64,000 bases of DNA from Streptomyces sp. M92 (GCF_028473745.1 NZ_CP101137.1:1860001-1924000); one strand, 5' to 3'; shown: positions 15,682-24,858, numbered from the stretch's first letter. Program-made: numbers and translations. Notes: generated from the letters alone by a model not told the origin.

Positions 15682-17156
15682 TGGCACACGCTTCTGACGG
15701 TCGCAGCCTGGAATTCAGGCTCCCCGACCTCGGTGAGGGCCTCACCGAGGCGGAGATCGTGCGCTGGATGGTCGAGGTCGGTGACGTCGTCGCCGTCGAC
15801 CAGCCGGTCGTCGAGGTCGAGACGGCCAAGGCGATGGTCGAGGTGCCCTGCCCGTACGGCGGCGTGGTCACCGCCCGCTTCGGCGAGGAGGGCGCCGAGC
15901 TGCCGGTCGGGGCGCCGCTGATCACGGTGGCGGTGGGCGAGGGGGCCGACGGCCACCGTCCGGCGGAGGGCTCGGGCACCGGCGGCGGTGGAGCGCGGAC
16001 GCCTCGGGCCGAGGAGCCCGGGACGGGGGAGGCGAAGTCCGAGGGCTCGGGCAACGTCCTGGTCGGGTACGGCACCTCGGAGGCACCCGCCCGCCGGCGC
16101 CGGGTACGGCCGGAGCGGCGGGTGTCCGCCGGGGCACCGGTCGCCGGGCCGGCGACCGGTGCGGAGGCGGTCGGGCGGGTCAACGGCCGGGCCCGGGCCG
16201 CCGAGCCGGCGGACGGGCCGGTGCCCGTCATCTCCCCGCTGGTGCGCCGGCTCGCCCGGCAGAACGACCTTGATCTGCGGGAGCTGACCGGCTCCGGACC
16301 GGACGGGCTGATCCTGCGGGCGGACGTGGAGTACGCCCTGCGGGCCGCCGAGGCCCAGGGCAGCGGCCGTACGGCGGCCCGGGCGACCGGCCCGCACGCG
16401 GCCGGGACGACCGCGGGGCAGGTCCCCGCGGCCACCGCGCGCACCCTGTCCCCCGCGGTGCCGCCGGGCGGCATCCGTACGCCGCTCAAGGGCGTCCGCG
16501 GCGCCGTCGCCGACAAGCTCTCCCGCAGCCGGCGCGAGATCCCGGACGCGACCTGCTGGGTGGACGCCGACGCGACCGAGCTGATGCGGGCGCGCACGGC
16601 CATGAACGCGGCGGGCGGGCCGAAGATCGCCCTGCTCGCCCTGCTGGCCCGGATCTGCACGGCCGCCCTGGCCCGCTTCCCCGAGCTGAACTCCACGGTC
16701 GACACGGAGGCCAGGGAGGTCGTCCAGCTCGACCGCGTCCACCTCGGCTTCGCCGCGCAGACGGACCGGGGGCTGGTCGTACCGGTCGTCCGCGACGCGC
16801 ACGCGCGGGACGCCGAGGGGCTCACCGCCGAGTTCGCCCGGCTCACGGAGACGGCTCGCGAGGGGCGGCTGACGCCCGGCGAACTGACCGGTTCCACCTT
16901 CACGTTGAACAACTACGGAGTCTTCGGCGTCGACGGCTCCACGCCCATCATCAACCACCCCGAGGCCGCCATGCTCGGCGTCGGCCGCATCGTCCCCAAG
17001 CCGTGGGTGCACGAGGGCGAGTTGGCGGTGCGTCAGGTCGTGCAGCTGTCGCTGACCTTCGACCACCGGGTGTGCGACGGCGGTACTGCGGGCGGCTTCC
17101 TGCGGTACGTGGCGGACTGCGTGGAACAACCGGCGGTGCTGCTGCGGACGTTGTGA
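15681..17156 (+). CDS. bkdC: Branched-chain 2-oxoacid dehydrogenase E2 (dihydrolipoyl acyltransferase, copy 1)
   Basis: A 491-residue E2. The lipoyl domain has Lys50 in VEVETAKAMVE; an acidic Gly-rich linker follows; the peripheral-subunit-binding domain is near 180-215 (SPLVRRLARQNDLDLRELTG); the catalytic acyltransferase domain ends with the FDHRVCDGG motif (about 459-467). It transfers the branched acyl group to CoA. No E3 gene is nearby, so the lipoamide dehydrogenase is shared with other complexes. The stop codon lies inside a 9-bp tandem repeat. Confidence 0.93.
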   Translation: MAHASDGRSLEFRLPDLGEGLTEAEIVRWMVEVGDVVAVDQPVVEVETAKAMVEVPCPYGGVVTARFGEEGAELPVGAPLITVAVGEGADGHRPAEGSGTGGGGARTPRAEEPGTGEAKSEGSGNVLVGYGTSEAPARRRRVRPERRVSAGAPVAGPATGAEAVGRVNGRARAAEPADGPVPVISPLVRRLARQNDLDLRELTGSGPDGLILRADVEYALRAAEAQGSGRTAARATGPHAAGTTAGQVPAATARTLSPAVPPGGIRTPLKGVRGAVADKLSRSRREIPDATCWVDADATELMRARTAMNAAGGPKIALLALLARICTAALARFPELNSTVDTEAREVVQLDRVHLGFAAQTDRGLVVPVVRDAHARDAEGLTAEFARLTETAREGRLTPGELTGSTFTLNNYGVFGVDGSTPIINHPEAAMLGVGRIVPKPWVHEGELAVRQVVQLSLTFDHRVCDGGTAGGFLRYVADCVEQPAVLLRTL

Positions 17157-17215
17157 CCGGCGTGACCGGCGTGACCGGCGTGACCGGCGTGACGGGAGTG
17201 ACGGAAGTGACGGAG
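17153..17215 (+). repeat. 9-bp tandem repeat spanning the bkdC stop codon
   Basis: Seven 9-bp units: four perfect GTGACCGGC (17153-17188) and three decayed GTGACGGRR (17189-17215). The TGA stop of bkdC is inside the first unit. Because the unit is a multiple of three, adding or losing units cannot change the E2 reading frame. Confidence 0.9.
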
Positions 17216-17288
17216 GTGTCGGCACCGGCCCCGGGCACCGGCTCTGCCGCGCGGGCTCCCCAGCGTTCCCTGTGATCGCGCCGGGACG

Positions 17289-17294
17289 CATACT
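17289..17294 (+). promoter_or_regulatory. -10-like element CATACT for leaderless start
   Basis: CATACT lies 6 nt before the GTG at 17301. A weaker match than the TAGNNT elements elsewhere in the window. Confidence 0.4.
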
Positions 17295-17300
17295 CGGGGG

Positions 17301-18299
17301 GTGACCGCGTACGAGCCCCCCGGTGCCCCCGGCGCCGGCACCGATCCCGCGCCGGGCGCGGCCCTCGTCGGGTACGACGCCGTCGTACTCGCCGGCGGTG
17401 CCGCCCGGCGGCTCGGCGGTGCCGACAAACCCGGCCTGCGCGTGGGCGGGCGGGCGCTGCTGGACCGGGTGCTCGCCGCCTGCGCCGGAGCGCGGCGCAC
17501 CGTCGTCGTGGCTGCCCCGCGACCCACCGCGCGCCCGGTGACCTGGGCGCGCGAGGACCCGCCGGGCGGCGGACCGCTGGCCGCCCTCGCCGCCGGCCTC
17601 GCACACACCACGGCCGAGTACGTCGTGGTCCTCTCCGCAGACCTGCCGTTCCTGGCCGGCCCCACCGTCGGACGCCTGCTGTCCGCCCTCGCCGCGAGCG
17701 ACGCCGACGGAGTCCTGCTCACCGACGCCGACGGCCGCGACCAGCCCCTCGTCGCCGCCTACCGCGCGTCCGCGCTGCGCCGCGAACTGGCCGCGCTCAC
17801 CCGGGACCGGGGAGACGGGACGGGCCGGGCGGGCCTCACCGGGCTGCCCCTGCGCCGGCTGACCGGCGCCCTCCGCCTCACCCGTGTCCCCGACGCGGTC
17901 GCCTCGTTCGACTGCGACACCTGGGACGACCTCGCCACCGCAAGGGCACGCATCAGGGAGCATGGTCACGTGTTGGATGAATGGATCTCCGCAGCCAAGG
18001 ACGAGTTGGGCATCGACCTCGACGTCGACACCGGCCTCCTGCTCGACCTCGCCCGGGACGCCGCCCACGGGGTGGCCAGGCCCGCGGCGCCGCTGACCAC
18101 CTTCCTCGTCGGCTACGCGGCCGGCCGGGCCGGGGGCGGCCCCGAGGCCGTCGCCGAGACCGCCCGCAAGGCGGCCGCCCTCGCCGGGCGCTGGGCTGAG
18201 GAGGCCGCGGCCGCCGAGACCCCGCCCGCCCCGCCCCGGGCGGGCCAGCCCGACGTGGCTCCCGACGCCACCCCCGACACCCGCCCGGACGCCCGATGA
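17301..18299 (+). CDS. mobA: MobA-type molybdenum cofactor guanylyltransferase fused to DUF6457
   Basis: A 332-residue protein. Residues ~24-215 are a MobA-like nucleotidyltransferase with the LAGGAARRLGGADKPGL nucleotide-binding loop and a catalytic DLPFL segment. Residues ~225-300 (LDEWISAAKDELGIDLDVDTGLLLDLARDAAHGV) match DUF6457, a small helical domain often near molybdenum-cofactor genes. The tail is Pro/Asp-rich. MobA converts molybdopterin cofactor to the guanine dinucleotide form; the appended domain's role is unknown. The next gene, moeA, overlaps the stop by four bases. Confidence 0.85.
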   Translation: MTAYEPPGAPGAGTDPAPGAALVGYDAVVLAGGAARRLGGADKPGLRVGGRALLDRVLAACAGARRTVVVAAPRPTARPVTWAREDPPGGGPLAALAAGLAHTTAEYVVVLSADLPFLAGPTVGRLLSALAASDADGVLLTDADGRDQPLVAAYRASALRRELAALTRDRGDGTGRAGLTGLPLRRLTGALRLTRVPDAVASFDCDTWDDLATARARIREHGHVLDEWISAAKDELGIDLDVDTGLLLDLARDAAHGVARPAAPLTTFLVGYAAGRAGGGPEAVAETARKAAALAGRWAEEAAAAETPPAPPRAGQPDVAPDATPDTRPDAR

Positions 18300-19711
18300 C
18301 CTCCCCCGGCACCCGGACCGGCGAGGAAGCCGACGACCTCGACGTCGAGGAGGCGCTCGCCCTCGTGAAGGAGAACCCCGGCCCTCCCGGCGGCACCCCC
18401 GGCGGACCGGCCACCCACCCGCACGCCCCACACCACGGCGATCCCCAGCCCCACGGCGGCCCGCACCCCCACAGCGGCCCCCGTCACCACGGCGACCGCC
18501 ACAGCGCGACCCCCTGGCCCGAGGCCCGCGCGACCGCCGAACGCGCGGCCCGCTCCGCCGTCCGTGCCGCCCGCCGGGCCCCCGCCCCGGCGCCCCTCGA
18601 CGCGGCCCTCGGTCTCACCCTGGCCACCCCGCTCACCGCCCTCACCGACCTGCCCTCCTTCGACACCTCCGCGATGGACGGCTGGGCCGTCTCCGGCCCC
18701 GCCCCCTGGACGGTGCGCGACGAGGGTGTTCTGGCCGGACACGCGGAACCCGCGGCACTGACCGACGGAGAAGCCGTCCGTATCGCCACCGGCGCCCGCG
18801 TCCCCGCGGACACCACCGCCGTCCTGCGCACCGAGCACGGCCGCACCGACGAACGGGACCGGCTGCATCCCACCCGCGAGGTCGTCCACGGCCAGGACAT
18901 CCGGCCGCGCGCCCAGGAGTGCCGCGGCGGCGACCAGCTGCTGCCCGTCGGCACCGTGGTCACCCCGGCCGTGCTGGGCCTCGCGGCGGCCGCCGGGTAC
19001 GACACGCTCACCGCGGTCCCCCGCCCCCGCGTCGACGTCCTCGTCCTCGGCGACGAGCTGCTCACCGGGGGGCTGCCGCACGACGGCCTCATCCGGGACG
19101 CACTCGGCCCGATGCTGCCGCCCTGGCTGCGTGCCCTGGGCGGCGAGGTCCGCACGGTCTGCCGGGTCGGCGACGACGCCGAGGCCCTGTACCGCGCCGT
19201 CACGGCCTCCGACGCCGACCTGGTCGTCACGACCGGCGGCACCGCCGCGGGCCCCGTCGATCACGTGCACCCCGTCCTGAGCCGCATCGGTGCCGAACTC
19301 CTCGTGGACGGCGTCCAGGTGCGCCCCGGCCACCCCATGCTGCTGGCCCGCCTGGGGGACGACCAGCACCTCGTCGGCCTGCCCGGCAACCCCCTCGCCG
19401 CCGTCTCCGGACTGCTCACGCTCGCCGAGCCGCTGCTGCGCACCCTCGCCGCCCGCCCGGCGCCCGAGTCCTACAGGCTGCCGCTGCGGGACGCGGTGCA
19501 CGGGCACCCGTACGACACCCGGCTGGTCCCCGTCGTCCTGCGCGGCGACCGTGCCGTGCCCCTGCACTACAACGGTCCGGCCATGCTGCGCGGCATCGCC
19601 GCCGCCGACGCCCTGGCCGTCGTACCACCGGGCGGTGCGCGTCCCGGCCAGGAGGCCGAACTGCTCGACCTGCCCTGGACCACCGGCGGTATCGGAGTGT
19701 GTTTCACGTGA
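18296..19711 (+). CDS. moeA: Molybdopterin molybdotransferase MoeA with His-rich N-terminal insertion
   Basis: A 471-residue MoeA, which inserts molybdate into adenylylated molybdopterin. Standard motifs: DTSAMDGWAV near the N-terminal domain, IATGARVPADTTAVLR, and the MoCF-binding VVTTGGTAAG with GLPGNPLA. Unusual is residues 41-69, which hold ten histidines in 29 residues between the start and the first MoeA motif. This could bind metal or simply be a disordered insert. The ATG overlaps the mobA stop and the TGA overlaps the GTG of the channel gene. Confidence 0.9.
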   Translation: MTSPGTRTGEEADDLDVEEALALVKENPGPPGGTPGGPATHPHAPHHGDPQPHGGPHPHSGPRHHGDRHSATPWPEARATAERAARSAVRAARRAPAPAPLDAALGLTLATPLTALTDLPSFDTSAMDGWAVSGPAPWTVRDEGVLAGHAEPAALTDGEAVRIATGARVPADTTAVLRTEHGRTDERDRLHPTREVVHGQDIRPRAQECRGGDQLLPVGTVVTPAVLGLAAAAGYDTLTAVPRPRVDVLVLGDELLTGGLPHDGLIRDALGPMLPPWLRALGGEVRTVCRVGDDAEALYRAVTASDADLVVTTGGTAAGPVDHVHPVLSRIGAELLVDGVQVRPGHPMLLARLGDDQHLVGLPGNPLAAVSGLLTLAEPLLRTLAARPAPESYRLPLRDAVHGHPYDTRLVPVVLRGDRAVPLHYNGPAMLRGIAAADALAVVPPGGARPGQEAELLDLPWTTGGIGVCFT

Positions 19712-19714
19712 AAC
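19701..19714. other. parS chromosome-partitioning site (perfect match)
   Basis: GTTTCACGTGAAAC is the perfect 14-bp palindrome bound by Streptomyces ParB. It contains both the moeA stop codon (TGA 19709-19711) and the channel start codon (GTG 19708-19710). Such sites cluster near oriC in streptomycetes. Confidence 0.85.
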
Positions 19715-20805
19715 TTCCGGGCCAGGACGCGATCGCCCGCCAGGCGGACGAACACCTCGTGACCCACCGGGTGAAACTCCCCAGGAAGCTGGTCGAGCAC
19801 CCGATCCGTCAGGTCGGCAAGCGGCTGTCCCTGGCCCTGGTGGTCCTGCTGGTGACGGCCTTCATCGTCTACGCCGACGCCGACGGCTACAACGACAACT
19901 CAGACGGTTCCGTCGACCTCCTCGACGCCTTCTACTACGCCACCGTCACCCTCTCCACCACGGGCTACGGCGACATCACGCCCGTCAGCGACGCCGCCCG
20001 GCTGACCAACATCTTCGTCATCACGCCCCTGCGCGTGATGTTCCTGATCATCCTGGTCGGCACCACGCTGGAAGCCCTCACCGAGCGCACTCGGGAGGAG
20101 TGGCGCCTGAACCGCTGGAGGTCCACCTTGCGCGATCACACCGTCGTCGTCGGCTTCGGCACCAAGGGACGGTCGGCGATCCAGACCGTCTGCGCGACCG
20201 GGCTGCGCAAGGAGCAGGTCGTCGTGGTCGACCCCAGCGGCAAGGCCATCGAGGCCGCCACGGCCCACGGCTACGCGGGGGTGATAGGCGACGCGACGCG
20301 CAGCGATGTGCTCAACCGGGCCGAACTGTTCCGGGCGAAGCAGATCATCATCGCCACCCAGCGCGACGACACGGCCGTACTGGTCACGCTCACCGCCCGG
20401 CAGCTCAACCGGGGCGCGAAGATCGTGGTCGCGGTCCGTGAGGAGGAGAACGCGCCGCTGCTGAAGCAGTCCGGTGCCGACGCCGTGATCACCAGCGCCA
20501 GCGCCGCGGGCCGCCTGCTCGGTCTCTCGGTGCTCAGCCCCGCCGCCGGCATGGTCATGGAAGACCTGATCAGCCAGGGCAGCGGACTCGACCTCATCGA
20601 GCGGCCGGTCATAAAGTCCGAGGTGGGCAGGGTTCCGCGGGAGGTGGACGACCTGGTGGTCAGCGTTGTGCGGGGGCACCGGGTGCTCGGCTACGACGAC
20701 CCGGTCGTCGGCGGGCTCCAGCTGACGGACCGCCTGATCACGATCGTGCGGGCGACACCGGCCACCCATGTGGCCCCCGACGCCCGCCCGCTGCCCCGCG
20801 ACTGA
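19708..20805 (+). CDS. Two-TM potassium channel with RCK (TrkA-N) domain
   Basis: A 365-residue Kch/MthK-type channel. Two membrane helices (about 37-58 and 104-125) flank the pore loop with the selectivity filter TTGYGD (about 87-92). A cytoplasmic RCK domain follows, with a Rossmann motif VVVGFGTKGRSAI (about 150) that binds a nucleotide or ion ligand. It likely conducts K+ to set membrane potential. The GTG start lies within parS and overlaps moeA (GTGA), so it is co-transcribed with molybdenum-cofactor genes; no functional link is obvious. Confidence 0.88.
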   Translation: MKLPGQDAIARQADEHLVTHRVKLPRKLVEHPIRQVGKRLSLALVVLLVTAFIVYADADGYNDNSDGSVDLLDAFYYATVTLSTTGYGDITPVSDAARLTNIFVITPLRVMFLIILVGTTLEALTERTREEWRLNRWRSTLRDHTVVVGFGTKGRSAIQTVCATGLRKEQVVVVDPSGKAIEAATAHGYAGVIGDATRSDVLNRAELFRAKQIIIATQRDDTAVLVTLTARQLNRGAKIVVAVREEENAPLLKQSGADAVITSASAAGRLLGLSVLSPAAGMVMEDLISQGSGLDLIERPVIKSEVGRVPREVDDLVVSVVRGHRVLGYDDPVVGGLQLTDRLITIVRATPATHVAPDARPLPRD

Positions 20806-20833
20806 CGGCGCCGACCGCGAGCGGTCGGCGCCG
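20806..20833. terminator. Bidirectional terminator between channel and ABC permease genes
   Basis: A perfect 13-bp inverted repeat (CGGCGCCGACCGC and its complement) with a 2-base centre, placed immediately after the channel stop and before the end of the convergent permease. Confidence 0.75.
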
Positions 20834-20850
20834 GCGCCGTACCGGCCGGA

Positions 20851-21699
20851 TCACTTGCGGTTGTACAGCCGCATGGTGATCGGCCCGAAGACCAGCAGCA
20901 GCACACCGGCCCAGCCCAGCGTCCAGGCGATCTCCGCGCCGGGCCACTCGCCCGCCATCAGCCCGCGCACCGCGGACGCCAGGTGGGTGATCGGGCTGTT
21001 GTTGACGAACGCCTGCAGCCAGCCCGGCATCGTCTTCGGGTCGACGAAGACGTTGGACAGGAAGGTGAGCGGGAAGATCACCATCATGCTGACGCTCATC
21101 ACCGACTTCTCGGTGCGCAGCATCAGCCCGAACATCGTCCAGATCCACGAGAACGCGAACGAGAAGAGCAGCAGCAGCGCGATCCCGGCGACTACACCGC
21201 CGAACCCGCCGTCGGGCCGGTAGCCGAGGAGCAGGCCCACGACGAGCATGATCACGGACGCGATCGTGTAGCGCAGCGCGTCGCCGAGCAGATAGCCGAC
21301 CATCGCCGAGGGCCGCCAGATGGGCAGCGAGCGGAACCGGTCGAAGACGCCCTTCTCGATGTCGATGTTGACCGAGACCCCGGTGTACATCGTGATCATG
21401 ACGACCGACATCACGAGGATGCCCGGCAGCACGAACTGGATGTAGTCACTGGGCGAGCCCGCCAGCGCACCGCCGAAGAGGTACGTGAACATCAGCAGGT
21501 TCATGATCGGGAAGGCGGTGACGTCGAAGAGCTGCTCCGGCACGTGCTTGATCTTGAGGATCGCGCGCCAGCCGAACGTCAGCGAGGTCGACAGGGCGCT
21601 GGGCCGCGGCGGCCGCTCCTTGGCGACCAGCAGAGCCGCCAGCGACTCGGTGCTGACCGCGGAGAGCTCCTTGCCCTCGGTGCTCGTGGCCGTGCTCAT
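20851..21699 (-). CDS. DrrB-like ABC-2 exporter permease
   Basis: A 282-residue ABC-2 membrane protein with six predicted membrane segments after a ~45-residue cytoplasmic N-terminus; the [26 protein letters not shown] segment near the C-terminus is typical of the daunorubicin-resistance (DrrB) group. Its ATG overlaps the stop of the ATPase gene by four bases, so the two form one exporter. Substrate unknown: a hydrophobic drug, metabolite or lipid is usual. Confidence 0.88.
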   Translation of the reverse strand: MSTATSTEGKELSAVSTESLAALLVAKERPPRPSALSTSLTFGWRAILKIKHVPEQLFDVTAFPIMNLLMFTYLFGGALAGSPSDYIQFVLPGILVMSVVMITMYTGVSVNIDIEKGVFDRFRSLPIWRPSAMVGYLLGDALRYTIASVIMLVVGLLLGYRPDGGFGGVVAGIALLLLFSFAFSWIWTMFGLMLRTEKSVMSVSMMVIFPLTFLSNVFVDPKTMPGWLQAFVNNSPITHLASAVRGLMAGEWPGAEIAWTLGWAGVLLLVFGPITMRLYNRK

Positions 21700-22730
21700 G
21701 CCGCCACCTCGTCCTTCGTGTCGGTGTCGGGGCCGGCCCCGGTGGCGTCATCGCCACCCTGACCGGTGTCGTGCCCGGTCAGCGCCAGGAAGACCTCGTC
21801 GAGGCTGGGCTGTCCCAGGGAGAAGTTGTCGACGGTGATGCCGGCCCGCGTCAGCTCGCCGAGCGCTTTCGCGGCCTGGTCGGCGGCCGCGTCGCCGGCC
21901 GTCACCGCGAGCCGCGCGGTCAGCGCCACCGGGTCGGGCTCCAGCTGCACCTCGGCGACCAGCAGGTCCCGCAGCAGCCGCTCGGCCTCCGGCCGCTGGT
22001 CCGCGTCCCGCAGCCGCAGGTGCACCGATCCGGCCCCGACGGACGCCTTCAGCTCGCCCTTGGTGCCCTCGGCGATCACCCGCCCCTTGTCGATGACGGC
22101 GATGCGGGAGGCCAGCTGGTCGGCCTCGTCCAGGTACTGCGTGGTCAGCAGCACGGTCGTGCCCTGGGCGACGACCGCGCGCACGATGTCCCACACCTGG
22201 TTGCGGCTGCGCGGGTCCAGGCCGGTGGTCGGCTCGTCGAGGAAGAGCAGGTCGGGCGTGTTGAGGATGGACGCGGCGATGTCGATGCGCCGCCGCATGC
22301 CGCCCGAGTAGTGCTTGACCTGCCTGGCCGCCGCGTCGGTCAGCCCGAAGGCCTCCAGCAGCTGCTCGCCGCGCTGCCGCGCGGCCGTCTTGCCGTGACC
22401 GAGGAGGCGGCCCAGCAGGATCAGGTTCTCGATGCCGGTGAGGTCCTCGTCCACGGACGCGTACTGACCGGTGAGGCTCACCCGGCTGCGCACCTCGTCC
22501 GCCTCGCGCACGACGTCGCGGCCGAAGACGCGGGCCTGGCCGCCGTCCGGCCGCAGAAGGGTGGCGAGCATCTTCACCGTGGTGGTCTTGCCGGCGCCGT
22601 TCGGCCCGAGGACGCCGTAGACCGTGCCGGCGGGCACGGCGAGGTCGACGCCGTCCACGGCCCGGGTCTCGCCGAACGTCTTCACCAGGCCCGCGGTCTC
22701 GATCGCGAGTCCGGACGTGTGCGTGCTCAT
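21696..22730 (-). CDS. DrrA-like ABC transporter ATP-binding protein
   Basis: A 344-residue ATPase. Walker [10 protein letters not shown], signature YSGGMRRR, Walker [14 protein letters not shown] and the switch histidine region ([13 protein letters not shown]) are all present; the C-terminal ~100 residues are the DrrA-type regulatory extension. It energises the adjacent permease. The start ATG at 22730 is divergent from the quinone oxidoreductase gene across 171 bases that must hold both promoters. Confidence 0.9.
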   Translation of the reverse strand: MSTHTSGLAIETAGLVKTFGETRAVDGVDLAVPAGTVYGVLGPNGAGKTTTVKMLATLLRPDGGQARVFGRDVVREADEVRSRVSLTGQYASVDEDLTGIENLILLGRLLGHGKTAARQRGEQLLEAFGLTDAAARQVKHYSGGMRRRIDIAASILNTPDLLFLDEPTTGLDPRSRNQVWDIVRAVVAQGTTVLLTTQYLDEADQLASRIAVIDKGRVIAEGTKGELKASVGAGSVHLRLRDADQRPEAERLLRDLLVAEVQLEPDPVALTARLAVTAGDAAADQAAKALGELTRAGITVDNFSLGQPSLDEVFLALTGHDTGQGGDDATGAGPDTDTKDEVAA

Positions 22731-22888
22731 CGATGGTCCTTCCGCGTTCTTGGACTACGCATGGGAAGACCTTTACCGTCGCGCGAATTCATCGGTCGCG
22801 CACAGGCTTTTTCCCACGGACGGTCCCAAAGTCGCAGGGCTCTGCGACCACGGACCCGGGCACGGGGTCCCGGCCGGGGGCGGAGGAG

Positions 22889-22894
22889 TAGCGT
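22889..22894 (+). promoter_or_regulatory. -10 element TAGCGT for leaderless start
   Basis: TAGCGT lies 7 nt before the ATG at 22902, with no ribosome binding site between. Confidence 0.55.
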
Positions 22895-22901
22895 CGCCCC
22901 C

Positions 22902-23882
22902 ATGCATGCGATCACGATTTCCGAACCCGGTGGCCCCGAGGCGCTGACCTGGGCCGAGGTCCCCGACCCGGTGCCCGGCGAGGGCGAGGTCCTGGTCGAG
23001 GTGGTGGCCAGTGCCGTCAACCGCGCCGACATCATGCAGCGCCAGGGCTTCTACGACCCCCCGCCGGGCTCCTCCCCCTACCCCGGCCTGGAGTGCTCCG
23101 GACGGGTCGCCGCGCTCGGTCCCGGCGTGTCCGGCTGGTCCGTCGGCGACGAGGTGTGCGCACTGCTCGCGGGCGGCGGCTACGCCCAGAAGGTCGCCGT
23201 CCCGGCCGGTCAGCTGCTGCCGGTGCCGGAGGGCGTCGGCCTGAGGGAGGCGGCCGCGCTGCCCGAGGTGGTCTGCACCGTCTGGTCGAACGTCTTCATG
23301 GTGGCCCACCTGCGCCCCGGCGAGACGCTCCTCGTGCACGGCGGCTCCAGCGGCATCGGCACCATGGCGATCCAGCTGGCCAAGGCCGTCGGCGCGAAGG
23401 TCGCCGTGACGGCGGGCACCAAGGAGAAGCTGGAACGCTGCGCCGAGCTCGGCGCCGACATCCTGATCAACTACCGGGAGCAGGACTTCGTCGCCGAGGT
23501 GAAGGACGCCACCGGCGGTGCGGGCGCGGACGTCATCCTCGACAACATGGGCGCCAAGTACCTGGACCGCAACGTCCAGGCGCTCGCCGTCAACGGCCGC
23601 CTCGCCATCATCGGCATGCAGGGCGGCCGCAAGGGCGAGCTCAACATCGGCGCGCTCCTCGCCAAGCGCGCCGCCGTCAGCGCGACCTCGCTGCGCGCCC
23701 GCCCCCTGGAGGAGAAGGCGGCGATCGTGGCGGCCGTCCGCGAGCACGTCTGGCCGCTGCTGGCCGCAGGGCACGTCCGTCCGGTCGTGGACCGTGAGCT
23801 CCCGATGAGCGACGCCCCGGGCGCCCACCGGGTCGTGGAGGAGAGCGGGCACATCGGCAAGGTCCTGCTGGTCACCTCGTAG
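22902..23882 (+). CDS. NAD(P)H quinone oxidoreductase (zinc-free medium-chain dehydrogenase)
   Basis: A 326-residue member of the PIG3/zeta-crystallin group. The N-terminal GroES-like fold (SAVNRADIMQRQGFYDPP) is followed by a Rossmann domain with HGGSSGIGTMAIQLAK (about 147-162). It lacks the structural and catalytic zinc cysteines of alcohol dehydrogenases, consistent with NADPH-dependent reduction of quinones. The start is fixed by homology and by the promoter element 7 nt upstream. Confidence 0.87.
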   Translation: MHAITISEPGGPEALTWAEVPDPVPGEGEVLVEVVASAVNRADIMQRQGFYDPPPGSSPYPGLECSGRVAALGPGVSGWSVGDEVCALLAGGGYAQKVAVPAGQLLPVPEGVGLREAAALPEVVCTVWSNVFMVAHLRPGETLLVHGGSSGIGTMAIQLAKAVGAKVAVTAGTKEKLERCAELGADILINYREQDFVAEVKDATGGAGADVILDNMGAKYLDRNVQALAVNGRLAIIGMQGGRKGELNIGALLAKRAAVSATSLRARPLEEKAAIVAAVREHVWPLLAAGHVRPVVDRELPMSDAPGAHRVVEESGHIGKVLLVTS

Positions 23883-23892
23883 CGGCGGCGGT

Positions 23893-24726
23893 TCAGCCGC
23901 GCCGCAGGCGGAGGCCGACGAAGGCGAGGGCCAGCCCCAGGCCGACCAGGACCAGGCCGGTGCCCAGCGGCAGGACCCGCGGTACGCCCCCGGCGGCCTG
24001 GTCGGCGTGGGTGCCGGCCCGCGGGCCGGACGGGGCCGCGGAGGGGACCGGGCCGGCTTCCCGGGACGGCACGACAGGGACCGCGTCGTCGGCCGGATCC
24101 CCGCCCTCGTCCTCCGCCCGCAGGCCGCCGCCCTCGTCCGCGTCGTCCCGCTCCGGCCCGGGGCCCTCGGGGCGCCCGGGCCGCTGCCGCCCCTCACCCG
24201 GGCCGCTCCCCGCCCGGGAGGGCTCCGGGTCGGCCGTGGCGGCGGCGGACGCGGAGGACGACGGGGAGGACGAAGCGGTACCGCGCCCCGCGCCGCCCGA
24301 CGGCGCCGAGGAGGCCGGCCCGTCGCCCTCGCCGTCGTCGTCGGCGGGACCGGCGCCCGGGCCGCCCGGGCCGTCATGACCGTTCTGTCCCCGGGGGCGC
24401 TCGTCTTCCTCGGGACCGTCCCCCTTGGAACCGTCCCCCACGGAGCTGCCCCCTTCGGAGCCGTCCCCCTTGGACCCGCTCTCCCCGGCGCCCTCCCTCC
24501 CGGGGCCGTCGTCGTCCTTGGAGCCGTCCGGCCCGGAAGGCCTGCCCGGGGCGGCGGCCTTCCCCGGGGCGGCGGCCGGGACCGTCGGGGACGGTGCCAC
24601 GGCGGCTCCCGCCCCCGTGAACCCGGTGGCGTACGCCGCTCCCGCCCCGCACGGCGACACCAGCGCACCCACCCCCAGCACCCCCACCAACCCCGTCGCT
24701 CGCAGAGAGCGCAGCCATGGATTCAC
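23893..24726 (-). CDS. Secreted low-complexity protein with C-terminal LPLGTG and membrane anchor
   Basis: A 277-residue protein. A signal peptide (about 1-33) is followed by ~200 residues of Gly/Asp/Pro/Ser-rich, highly acidic sequence with no fold, then LPLGTG, a hydrophobic helix and a terminal RLRRG. This looks like a cell-wall sorting signal of a surface protein, although LPLGTG departs from the LPXTG/LAXTG consensus, so simple membrane anchoring is equally possible. The GTG at 24726 has a GGGAGGGGGG ribosome site 9 bases upstream, preferred over an ATG 13 codons earlier. Function unknown. Confidence 0.7.
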   Translation of the reverse strand: MNPWLRSLRATGLVGVLGVGALVSPCGAGAAYATGFTGAGAAVAPSPTVPAAAPGKAAAPGRPSGPDGSKDDDGPGREGAGESGSKGDGSEGGSSVGDGSKGDGPEEDERPRGQNGHDGPGGPGAGPADDDGEGDGPASSAPSGGAGRGTASSSPSSSASAAATADPEPSRAGSGPGEGRQRPGRPEGPGPERDDADEGGGLRAEDEGGDPADDAVPVVPSREAGPVPSAAPSGPRAGTHADQAAGGVPRVLPLGTGLVLVGLGLALAFVGLRLRRG

Positions 24727-24858
24727 GCCCGTGCCCCCCTCCCGGTGATGAGTTCGACGGAACAAGCCTCACATCATTCAGCCTTCCCGGCATTCCGGAC
24801 GTCCCCGAATGCGGGGGCACCACCCTGTCGAGGCGTACGGGTGCGAGAGAATGTCGGC

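Noticed and set aside
17153..17215. Tandem repeat considered as a CRISPR array
   Set aside because: The units are contiguous 9-mers with no spacers; no cas genes in the window.
15612..18431. A 939-codon open frame on the minus strand across bkdC, mobA and moeA
   Set aside because: It is the antisense shadow of well-supported genes; it has Pro/Arg/Gly-rich content and no domain, start site or ribosome site.
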